A stretch of 12,743 nt of DNA from an uncultured Oscillospiraceae bacterium (lineage in GTDB: Bacteria; Bacillota; Clostridia; Oscillospirales; Ruminococcaceae): the NCBI GenBank assembly GCA_910579545.1, contig CAJTVI010000028.1, positions 17,084 to 29,826 on the forward strand, given 5' to 3'. The notes beneath the pieces are model-generated. The model saw only the letters and a list, made by a program, of their open reading frames with translations, searched no databases and was not told the DNA's origin. A program made the translations under genes and the position numbers. Positions 1-5,381 of this stretch are shown one piece after another; the first letter of the stretch is position 1, and every line of letters begins with the position of its first letter.

Positions 1-422
1 ATGACGCACTTTATCAGCATGCCCGGTGCCTCTTTGGGTGTGTCCAGACCGCCCAGCAGCCGGATGCCCAAAGCGTCCGCCGTGCCGGCCAGCAGCCGGA
101 ACTTGACCCGCGGGTTGCAGATAACGCAGGGGTTGGGGGTCTCGCCCCGGCAGTAGCTCTCGCAAAAGGGCAGGGCCACCGCCTCGTCAAACAGCGGCCC
201 GCCCTCTATCACATGCAGCGGGATGCCCAGCTGGACCGCGGCGGCGCGGGCGGCCTTTACCGCCCCCTCGTGCGCGGGCGAAAAGCGGATCACCGCCCCC
301 TCAGCCTCGTACCCCTGCCGGCGCAAAAGCTGCGCGCAGACGGCCGAGTCCACCCCGCCCGAAAGGGCCACCAGCACCCGCCGGCCCGCCCCGGGCGCGC
401 CGTCAAAGGCCGGCGCGGTCAT
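1..422 (-). CDS. mnmA: tRNA-specific 2-thiouridylase MnmA (partial, 3' end outside window)
   Basis: MnmA activates U34 of Lys, Glu and Gln tRNAs with ATP and inserts sulfur to give s2U in the cytoplasm. About 140 N-terminal residues are visible. They contain the PP-loop SGGVDS (residues 21-26), the sequence VIRFSPAHEGAVKAA in the adenylation domain, and TPNPCVICNPRVKF (95-108), whose second Cys (C102) matches the family's catalytic Cys. The ATG at 422-420 overlaps the iscU stop as ATGA, so translation is probably coupled to iscU, and it fits as a sulfur acceptor for the IscS encoded in the same operon. The oddity is that after ADALGIR (ending near base 60) the expected IATGHYAR block is absent and the frame reads LLGGLDTPKEAPGML to the edge. 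This may be a real variant, a frameshift or a contig-end artefact. The family call is secure; the last 20 residues are not. Confidence 0.9.
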   Translation of the reverse strand, partial: MTAPAFDGAPGAGRRVLVALSGGVDSAVCAQLLRRQGYEAEGAVIRFSPAHEGAVKAARAAAVQLGIPLHVIEGGPLFDEAVALPFCESYCRGETPNPCVICNPRVKFRLLAGTADALGIRLLGGLDTPKEAPGMLIKCV

Positions 423-868
423 ACCCCGCAGCTGCCGCCCTCGCAGCTGGCGCAGTGCCCGTCGTCCAGCTTGCCCACGATCGGCTCGGGGTCCACCCCA
501 AGGCGGGTGTAGTAGTCGGCCAGCGCGGCCTTGACCGCCTGCTCGGCCAGCACGCTGCAGTGCAGCTTGACCGGAGGCAGCCCGTCCAGCGCTTCCACCA
601 CCGCCTTGTTGGTCAGCTTGAGGGCGTCCTCAATGCTTTTGCCCTTGATCAGCTCGGTGGCCATGCTGGAGGTGGCAATGGCCGCCCCGCAGCCAAAGGT
701 CATAAATTTCACGTCCGCGATCGTGTTGTTCTCGATCTTCAGGTACATGCGCATAATGTCGCCGCACTTGGCGTTGCCCACCTCGCCCACGCCGTTGGCG
801 TCCGGCAGTTCGCCCACATTGCGCGGGTTGGCAAAATGGTCCATCACCTTTTCGCTGTACATTCCCAT
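419..868 (-). CDS. iscU: NifU/IscU-like Fe-S cluster assembly scaffold
   Basis: This is a scaffold on which [2Fe-2S]/[4Fe-4S] clusters are built from IscS-derived sulfur. The 149-residue protein begins MGMYSEKVMDHFANPRNVGE. It carries the three cluster Cys of the family: C35 in AKCGD with the partner Asp D37, C60 in FGCGAAIATSS, and C104 in LHCSVLAE. The canonical Lys-Pro rich Hsc chaperone site (LPPVK, 98-102) precedes C104, as in IscU-type proteins. The first ATG (868) is chosen because AAAGGAG lies 9 nt upstream; the more usual start at Met3 would have a 15-nt spacing. The C-terminal tail GHCASCEGGSCGV adds three further Cys (139, 142, 147) beyond the core scaffold fold. The gene lies 84 bp after iscS and overlaps mnmA by 4 bp. 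Whether it should be named iscU or nifU is a matter of convention in Clostridia. Confidence 0.93.
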   Translation of the reverse strand: MGMYSEKVMDHFANPRNVGELPDANGVGEVGNAKCGDIMRMYLKIENNTIADVKFMTFGCGAAIATSSMATELIKGKSIEDALKLTNKAVVEALDGLPPVKLHCSVLAEQAVKAALADYYTRLGVDPEPIVGKLDDGHCASCEGGSCGV

Positions 869-891
869 GGTTTGGTTCTCCTTTGATCCTG

Positions 892-917
892 CGCCGCGCC
901 CCGCGCGGGGTGCGGCG
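892..917 (-). other. Intercistronic hairpin between iscS and iscU
   Basis: CGCCGC (892-897) pairs with GCGGCG (912-917), and CCCC (899-902) pairs with GGGG (907-910) around a GCGC loop. One mismatch (898/911) separates the two stems. In the transcript (minus strand) the hairpin sits just upstream of the iscU Shine-Dalgarno (AAAGGAG). It has no T-run, so it is not an intrinsic terminator. It could mark mRNA processing or differential stability of the iscU-mnmA segment; that role is inference. Confidence 0.45.
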
Positions 918-952
918 GGTTTGTGTGCCGCCTGCCCGGCAAGGGTGCGGCT

Positions 953-2134
953 TTACTTTATCGGGCCGTGCCACACCGGGCTCATGGCGCGGCGGCGGGG
1001 GATGATCTCCTCCAGCACCTCGCACAGCCGCTCGGCCTCGGCCATCGTGTTCTGCGGCCCAAAGCTGAAGCGCATGGTGCCGTGGGCCGCCTCGTGGGGC
1101 AGGCCGATGCTCAAAAGCACATGGCTGGGGTCCAGGCTGTCGCTGTTGCAGGCGCTGCCGGTGGAGGCGCAGATGCCGTGCATATCCAGATCCAGCAAAA
1201 TCGTTTCGCCCTCAAGGCCGGCAAAGCTGATGTTGGCGTTGCCGGGCAGCCGCCGCCCGGCGTCGCCGTTGAGGGTGGTGCCGGGGATGTTTTTCAGCAC
1301 CCGGCCGATCACATAGTCCCGCAACTGCCGCTCGTGGGCGGCCCGTTCGTCCAGATGCGCGGCGGCCAGCTCCAGCGCTGTGGCAAGCCCCACAATGCCG
1401 GCTACGTTTTCGGTGCCGGCCCGCCGGCGGGTTTCCTGGCCGCCCCCATCCATAAAGCTGTAGGGCAGGATGCCCTTGTGGATATAGAGCGCCCCCACCC
1501 CCTTGGGGCCATTGAATTTGTGGGCCGAAAGGCTCAGCATCTGCACCCCAAGCTCCTTGACGTCCACCGGAACGGCCCCCACCGCCTGCACCGCGTCGGT
1601 GTGGCACCAGACCCCCTTTTGGGCGCAGACGGCCGCGATTTCCCGGATGGGCTGGAGGGTGCCGATCTCGTTGTTTGCCATCATCACGCTCACCAGCGCG
1701 GTGTCCGGCCGGATGGCGGCGGCCACGTCCTCCGGCCGCACAAAGCCATCCTTCGTCACCGGCAGGTAGGTCACCTCAAAGCCCTCGCGCTCCAGCGCCA
1801 TCATGCTGTGCAGCACGGCGTGGTGCTCAAAGGCGCTGGTGATCAGGTGTTTTTTGCCCTTTTTGGCCAGCTTGTAGGCCGTGCCCTTGATGGCCCAGTT
1901 GTCCGCCTCGGTGCCGCAGCCGGTAAAAAAGATCTCGCCCGGCTCGGCGTTCAGCACCCGGGCCACCGCGGCGCGGGCGGCGTCCAGCCGCTCCTTGGCC
2001 TCGTAGCCCACGCTGTAATGGCTGCTGGGGTTGCCGCAGGCACCCTCCAGGCAGGGGATCATGGCGGCCAGCACCTCGGGGGCTACCGGGGTGGTGGCGG
2101 CGTTGTCCAGATAAATGACCGGTTGGCTGTTCAC
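953..2134 (-). CDS. iscS: Cysteine desulfurase (IscS/NifS, PLP-dependent)
   Basis: The enzyme converts L-cysteine to alanine and leaves a persulfide on the active-site Cys, which feeds Fe-S assembly and tRNA thiolation. The 393-residue protein opens VIYLDNAATTPV, typical of class-V aminotransferase-fold desulfurases. H104 in AFEHHAV stacks on PLP, K206 in LSLSAHKFNGPKG forms the Schiff base, and C329 in TGSACNSDSLDPSHVL is the catalytic Cys. RAGTENVAGIVG (238-249) is also diagnostic. The active-site loop has the extended group I (IscS/NifS) length. The start is GTG at 2134, with AGAGGG 7 nt upstream; no in-frame ATG is suitably placed. It is the first gene of iscS-iscU-mnmA and is driven from a promoter about 180 bp upstream through a structured leader. 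No iscR-type regulator precedes it; rnhA does. Confidence 0.96.
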   Translation of the reverse strand: MNSQPVIYLDNAATTPVAPEVLAAMIPCLEGACGNPSSHYSVGYEAKERLDAARAAVARVLNAEPGEIFFTGCGTEADNWAIKGTAYKLAKKGKKHLITSAFEHHAVLHSMMALEREGFEVTYLPVTKDGFVRPEDVAAAIRPDTALVSVMMANNEIGTLQPIREIAAVCAQKGVWCHTDAVQAVGAVPVDVKELGVQMLSLSAHKFNGPKGVGALYIHKGILPYSFMDGGGQETRRRAGTENVAGIVGLATALELAAAHLDERAAHERQLRDYVIGRVLKNIPGTTLNGDAGRRLPGNANISFAGLEGETILLDLDMHGICASTGSACNSDSLDPSHVLLSIGLPHEAAHGTMRFSFGPQNTMAEAERLCEVLEEIIPRRRAMSPVWHGPIK

Positions 2135-2308
2135 ATTGCATCCCTCTCTTATCCCTGTTTGCCGGCGTTTTGTGGGGCCTTTGCCCGGGGCCGCCGGCCG
2201 GCCCTTATTTGGCAGAGGAGGCCGAACCCGGGTTCAACTCCCCTCTGCTTCAATATTGTATGCGCCTCCCTCGCGCCGGGGCCGCGCTGGCCCCTTACAG
2301 GGGGCTCC
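2135..2308 (-). promoter_or_regulatory. Structured 5' leader of the isc operon
   Basis: The stretch between the predicted transcription start (~2308) and the iscS GTG contains no credible gene but several strong inverted repeats. Near the 5' end, GGGGC (2301-2305) can pair with GCCCC (2290-2294), while GGCCCC (2289-2294) can instead pair with GGGGCC (2278-2283), so the two hairpins exclude each other. Further down, GCAGAGG (2212-2218) pairs with CCTCTGC (2242-2248) and encloses the perfect palindrome GAACCCGGGTTC (2224-2235). GC-rich self-complementary DNA follows at about 2187-2201. No known riboswitch class was recognised. The leader is a candidate for attenuation or protein binding; that is inference. 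Confidence 0.4.
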
Positions 2309-2314
2309 ACAAGC

Positions 2315-2343
2315 ATAATATACCAAAATGGTAAAGATTTCAA
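2315..2343 (-). promoter_or_regulatory. Sigma-A promoter of iscS-iscU-mnmA
   Basis: Read on the minus strand, TTGAAA (2343-2338) and TATTAT (2320-2315) are separated by exactly 17 bp in an AT-rich pocket. This is the best promoter match in the window. Initiation is predicted near 2308. The spacer contains an inverted repeat, TACCA-AAA-TGGTA (2321-2333), which is operator-like because it lies between the two boxes. Confidence 0.75.
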
Positions 2344-2400
2344 CCGGGTTTGCGAAATTTCCCAGTATTTTTATAGGTATATCAGATGTAAACCGGGTTT
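2342..2400 (-). repeat. Pair of direct repeats AACCGGGTTT upstream of the isc promoter
   Basis: AACCGGGTTT occurs at 2342-2351 and again at 2391-2400, 49 bp apart, in otherwise AT-rich intergenic DNA. The proximal copy abuts and slightly overlaps the -35 box of the isc promoter. Each copy is itself nearly dyad-symmetric (AACC-G-GGTT). Together they look like two binding sites for a regulator. No regulator family can be assigned from the sequence. Confidence 0.4.
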
Positions 2401-2434
2401 TTGGGGAAAAATAGCCGTTTGGACGTCCCATTTC

Positions 2435-2464
2435 AAAAAAAGCGCCCGGGCGGCAGGCAGCCGC
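2435..2464 (-). terminator. Probable intrinsic terminator after rnhA
   Basis: On the minus strand GCGGC (2464-2460) pairs with GCCGC (2454-2450) around a 5-nt loop, and a run of seven T follows at 2441-2435. The eight GC-rich bases between stem and T-run make the geometry imperfect. It lies 35 bp past the rnhA stop and upstream of the isc promoter, which fits separation of the two transcription units. Confidence 0.5.
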
Positions 2465-2498
2465 ATTCTCTTCCAAAGGGGTTTCCGGCGCGGGCGGG

Positions 2499-2948
2499 TC
2501 ACGGCTGCCGCCCGCCAAACAGCCTGCTCTGGGCCACGGCCAGCTGGTCGCACCGCTCGTTTTCGGGGTGGCCGGCGTGCCCGCGGGTCCAGACATAGTG
2601 GATGGTATGCGGCTCGCACAGCTCGAGCAGCCGGCCCCAGAGGTCGGGGTTCAGGGCGGGGGACTTATCGCTCTTTTTCCAGCCGCGGGACCGCCAGCCT
2701 TTGGCCCAGCCCTTTTGCAGCCCGTCGATCACATACTTGGAGTCGCTGCACAGGGTGATCTCGCAGGGCTCCTTCAGCTGCTCCAGCGCCCGGATCAGGG
2801 CGGTGAGCTCCATGCGGTTGTTGGTGGTGGACGCCTCGCCGCCGCTCAGTTCCTTTTCGTGCTGCTTATACCGCAAAATGGCCCCCCAGCCCCCCGGGCC
2901 GGGGTTGCCGCTGCAGGCGCCGTCGGTAAAAATCTCGATCTGCTTCAT
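2499..2948 (-). CDS. rnhA: Ribonuclease HI
   Basis: This enzyme cleaves the RNA strand of RNA-DNA hybrids (R-loops, primers) with two divalent metals. The 149-residue protein is close to the ~155 usual for bacterial RNase HI. The catalytic set is complete: D9 (EIFTDGACSGNPGPGGWG), E47 (NNRMEL), D69 (CSDSKYV), H124 and D134 (RGHAGHPENERCDQLA). The basic handle region reads KGWAKGWRSRGWKK (79-92), so this is the handle-containing type. The ATG at 2948 is chosen because MKQIEIFTDG is the natural N-terminus and AAGGA lies about 10 nt upstream. The frame stays open to an ATG at 3029, but that would add 27 unrelated residues and would start upstream of the promoter. It is a single-gene unit with its own promoter and terminator, divergent from ruvC. 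Confidence 0.96.
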   Translation of the reverse strand: MKQIEIFTDGACSGNPGPGGWGAILRYKQHEKELSGGEASTTNNRMELTALIRALEQLKEPCEITLCSDSKYVIDGLQKGWAKGWRSRGWKKSDKSPALNPDLWGRLLELCEPHTIHYVWTRGHAGHPENERCDQLAVAQSRLFGGRQP

Positions 2949-2999
2949 GGCCTGTCCATCCTTCCGTGCGGCCCGTTCGGGGCGGATACACTGATAGAT

Positions 3000-3029
3000 A
3001 GTATAGCATAAAGGCCGGGCCGGATACAA
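3000..3029 (-). promoter_or_regulatory. Promoter of rnhA (extended -10)
   Basis: On the minus strand TGCTATACT (3008-3000) is an extended -10 with TATACT at 3005-3000. TTGTAT at 3029-3024 serves as -35 with an 18-bp spacer. The predicted start near 2993 gives a leader of about 45 nt. It faces away from the ruvC promoter; the two -35 boxes are only 25 bp apart. Confidence 0.65.
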
Positions 3030-3054
3030 TCCCGCCCGGGCGGCGGATGCGCAG

Positions 3055-3083
3055 TTGCCCGCGCGGCAAAAATATGGTATACT
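3055..3083 (+). promoter_or_regulatory. Promoter of the ruvCAB genes (extended -10)
   Basis: TTGCCC (3055-3060) and TATACT (3078-3083) have a 17-bp spacer, with an extended TG at 3075-3076. Transcription should begin near 3090, giving a leader of about 35 nt before the ruvC GTG. The identical TATACT extended -10 is used on the opposite strand for rnhA. No LexA box was recognised here. Confidence 0.7.
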
Positions 3084-3124
3084 AACTCGGTTAATGTAAA
3101 AAGGCGCATGGGGGGGGGAACGGC

Positions 3125-3622
3125 GTGCGGGTGCTGGGCATCGATCCCGGATACGCGATCGTGGGCTGGGGCGCGGTGGATTATACCGGCAACCGGTTTA
3201 CCCCGGCGGCCTTTGGCGCGGTGACCACCGAGGCCGGCCAGCCCTTTGAGGAGCGGCTGCTGGCCGTGTACCAAGGGGTGCGGCAGGTGCTGGAAACCTG
3301 CAGACCCGAGGCGCTGGCCATTGAGCAGCTGTTTTACCAGCACAACCAGACCACCGTGATCGGGGTGGCCGAGGCCCGCGGGGTGATCCTGCTGGCGGCG
3401 GCCGAGGCCGGGGTGCCGGTGTTTGAGTACACCCCCATGCAGGTAAAACAGGCGGTGACCGGCTACGGCAAGGCGGTAAAAAAACAGGTGCAGGAGATGA
3501 CAAGGGTGCTGCTGAACCTTGAAAAGGTCCCCAAGCCCGACGACACCGCCGACGCGCTGGCCATGGCCATTGCCCACTGCCACTGCAGCCGCAGCCGGCT
3601 GGCCGGCCAGCCGCCGCGCTGA
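3125..3622 (+). CDS. ruvC: Holliday junction endonuclease RuvC
   Basis: RuvC is a dimeric RNase H-fold resolvase that nicks opposite strands of Holliday junctions brought to it by RuvAB. The 165-residue protein has the usual family length. The four acidic catalytic residues are present: D7 (VLGIDPGYAIVGWG), E67 (LAIEQLF), and D140 and D143 (KPDDTADALAMAIAH). The conserved block YTPMQVKQAVTGYGKAVKKQV (102-122) is also present. The start is GTG at 3125. The upstream purine tract, nine G followed by AA (3110-3120), is the only plausible ribosome-binding region. An ATG at 3108 is out of frame by one base and would enter the ruvC frame if the G-run were one longer. It is the first gene of ruvC-ruvA-ruvB; ruvA follows after 100 bp. 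Confidence 0.96.
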   Translation: MRVLGIDPGYAIVGWGAVDYTGNRFTPAAFGAVTTEAGQPFEERLLAVYQGVRQVLETCRPEALAIEQLFYQHNQTTVIGVAEARGVILLAAAEAGVPVFEYTPMQVKQAVTGYGKAVKKQVQEMTRVLLNLEKVPKPDDTADALAMAIAHCHCSRSRLAGQPPR

Positions 3623-3639
3623 GGGGGCTGGGCGATCAA

Positions 3640-3691
3640 ATTTTGCGGCGATTCCGCTAAAATCCCGCCGCGCTGAGCGGGCCGGATTTTA
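3640..3691 (+). promoter_or_regulatory. Two mutually exclusive hairpins between ruvC and ruvA
   Basis: Hairpin A pairs ATTTTGCGG (3640-3648) with CCGCTAAAAT (3654-3663), with one bulged T. Hairpin B pairs TAAAATCC (3658-3665) with GGATTTTA (3684-3691) and has an inner CCGC/GCGG stem (3668-3671/3677-3680). Both need 3658-3663, so only one can form at a time. Neither is followed by a T-run, so a classic terminator is not shown. The region ends 31 nt before the ruvA GTG and could affect ruvA translation or mRNA processing (inference). Confidence 0.4.
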
Positions 3692-3722
3692 AGCAGTCAG
3701 CAACAGGAAAGGGGCGATCCGC

Positions 3723-4325
3723 GTGATCCATTGCCTTACCGGGCGCATCCTCAAAAAAAGCCCCGAGCAGGTGGTGCTCTCCTGCGCGGGGGTGGGCTAT
3801 CAGGTGCAGGTGCCGCCCAGCGTGGCTGGGGCGCTGCCGGCCGTGGGCCGGGAGGGCACCCTCTATACCCACCTGAACATCACTGAAAACGACATCTCCC
3901 TCTACGGCTTTGCCACCGAGGAGCAGCAGGCCTGCTTCCGCATGATGATCGCGGTTTCCGGCGTGGGGCCCAAGGTGGGGCTGTCGATTTTGGGGGTCAT
4001 GACCCCCGAGCGCATCGCCCTGGCCGCCTCGGCGGGGGATTACAAGGCCTTTACCGCCGCCAATGGGGTGGGCAACAAGCTGGCCCAGCGCCTGGCGCTG
4101 GAGTTAAAGGATAAGGTGGGCAAGGGCCTTGCGGGCGGCCCGGGGCTGGAGGAACTGCCCGGCGCCGCAAGCCCGGCGGGCGCCGCCGCCCAGGCCATGG
4201 CGGCGCTGGTAAGCCTTGGCTACAGCCAGAGCGAGGCGGCGCTGGCTGTTGCCAAGCTGGACGAGACGCTGCCGGTGGAGGAGCTGGTCAAGCTGGCTTT
4301 GCGCAGCATGGCCGGCAGGAGGTAA
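3723..4325 (+). CDS. ruvA: Holliday junction branch migration protein RuvA
   Basis: RuvA is a tetrameric junction-binding subunit that targets the RuvB motor to four-way junctions. The 200-residue protein shows all three domains. The N-terminal OB fold covers about 1-63 (MIHCLTGRILKKSPEQVVL to ENDISLYGF). The paired helix-hairpin-helix domain has SGVGPKVGLSIL (79-90) and NGVGNKLAQRLALELKDK (114-131). An Ala/Gly-rich linker (about 134-156) is followed by the RuvB-binding domain III (AMAALVSLGYSQSEAALAV, 158-176). The start is GTG at 3723 with AAAGGGG about 8 nt upstream. The second HhH reads GVGNK where GIGKK/GVGKK is usual, a mild variation. The 3' end supplies the AGGAGG Shine-Dalgarno for ruvB, 3 bp away. 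Confidence 0.96.
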   Translation: MIHCLTGRILKKSPEQVVLSCAGVGYQVQVPPSVAGALPAVGREGTLYTHLNITENDISLYGFATEEQQACFRMMIAVSGVGPKVGLSILGVMTPERIALAASAGDYKAFTAANGVGNKLAQRLALELKDKVGKGLAGGPGLEELPGAASPAGAAAQAMAALVSLGYSQSEAALAVAKLDETLPVEELVKLALRSMAGRR

Positions 4326-4328
4326 GCC

Positions 4329-5381
4329 ATGGACGATTACGATGTGACCGGCAGCCGGCTGGTAAGCCCCGAGGCCGGCGCGCAGGACGCCGAGGAGCGC
4401 GGCCTGCGCCCCCGCACCTTAGAGGAATATGTGGGGCAGGAAAAGGTCAAAGAAAACCTGCGGGTCTACCTTGAGGCCGCCCGCCTGCGGGCGGAGCCGA
4501 TGGACCACATCCTGCTGTACGGCCCGCCCGGCCTGGGCAAAACCACCCTGGCCGGCATTGTGGCCCAGGAGATGGGGGTGCAGATCCGCATCACCAGCGG
4601 CCCCGCCATCGAAAAGCCGGGGGACCTTGCCGCCCTGCTGACCAATTTACAGGAGGGCGACGTCCTCTTTATCGACGAGATCCACCGCCTCTCCCGCCAG
4701 GTGGAGGAGGTGCTTTACCCCGCCTTAGAGGACTTTGCGCTGGACATCATGATCGGCAAGGGCCCCAGCGCCCAGAGCATCCGCATCAACCTGCCCCGGT
4801 TTACCCTGATCGGGGCCACCACCCGGGCGGGGCAGCTTACCGGCCCACTGCGGGACCGGTTTGGAGTGCTGCTCAAGCTGGAGCTGTACAGCCCGGACGA
4901 GCTGGCCCGGATCGTGCGGCGCTCGGCCGGCATCCTGGGCCAGCCCTGCACCGATGAGGGGGCGCTGGAGCTGGCCCGGTGCAGCCGGGGCACCCCCCGG
5001 GTGGCCAACCGGCTGCTCAAGCGGGTGCGGGATTTTGCGGTGGTGCTGGGCGACGGCAGCATCGACCAAAAAACCGCCCTGCTGGCCTTAAAACGGATGG
5101 ACATCGACCGCCTGGGCCTGGATGAGCTGGACCGCAGCCTGCTGCGGGCGGTGATCGAGCTCTACGGCGGCGGCCCGGTGGGGCTGGACACCCTGGCCGC
5201 GGCGCTGGGCGAGGAGGCGGTGACCTTAGAGGACGTCTGCGAGCCCTACCTGATGCAGATGGGCTTTTTGACCCGCACCCCGCGGGGCCGCTGTGTGACC
5301 CGGCTTGCCTACCAGCATCTGGGCATGGCCCCGCCGCCCGAGCCCCAGCCGGCCGAAACCGGCCAGCAGAGCCTTTTTTAG
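4329..5381 (+). CDS. ruvB: Holliday junction branch migration ATPase RuvB
   Basis: RuvB is a hexameric AAA+ motor that pulls DNA through RuvA-bound junctions. In the 350-residue protein I see Walker A GPPGLGKT (65-72), Walker B DVLFIDEIH with D116/E117, sensor 1 in IGATTRAG (161-168), and the arginine-finger region PLRDRFG (173-179). Sensor 2 is R224 in GTPRVANRLL. The winged-helix C-terminal domain includes YLMQMGFLTRTPRGR (307-321). The ATG at 4329 follows AGGAGG embedded in the end of ruvA, so the two are translationally linked. After the winged helix there is a Pro-rich linker ending in QQSLF, which resembles sliding-clamp-binding pentapeptides. The gene ends the ruvCAB run; 214 bp of non-coding DNA follow before glmM. 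Confidence 0.97.
   Translation: MDDYDVTGSRLVSPEAGAQDAEERGLRPRTLEEYVGQEKVKENLRVYLEAARLRAEPMDHILLYGPPGLGKTTLAGIVAQEMGVQIRITSGPAIEKPGDLAALLTNLQEGDVLFIDEIHRLSRQVEEVLYPALEDFALDIMIGKGPSAQSIRINLPRFTLIGATTRAGQLTGPLRDRFGVLLKLELYSPDELARIVRRSAGILGQPCTDEGALELARCSRGTPRVANRLLKRVRDFAVVLGDGSIDQKTALLALKRMDIDRLGLDELDRSLLRAVIELYGGGPVGLDTLAAALGEEAVTLEDVCEPYLMQMGFLTRTPRGRCVTRLAYQHLGMAPPPEPQPAETGQQSLF

Noticed and set aside
213..868. Short plus-strand open frames opposite mnmA and iscU.
   Set aside because: They are Arg/Pro/Ala-rich with no motif, and the minus-strand frames contain complete catalytic signatures.
2224..2249. A tRNA/tmRNA-like T-arm on the plus strand (CGGGTTCAACTCCC, matching the T-loop pattern TTCAACT).
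   Set aside because: Only three of five T-stem pairs form, no acceptor 5' partner, D-arm or anticodon arm is found upstream, and the 3' end is not CCA. It is better explained as part of the isc leader hairpin.
923..2758. A very long open frame on the plus strand opposite iscS and rnhA.
   Set aside because: The composition is Gly/Ala/His/Arg-rich with no motif or start context, and it runs antisense to two clearly real genes. Long antisense frames are expected at this GC content.
2949..3029. An N-terminal extension of rnhA to an ATG at 3029.
   Set aside because: It would begin upstream of the predicted promoter and add residues unlike RNase HI; the start at 2948 has its own Shine-Dalgarno.
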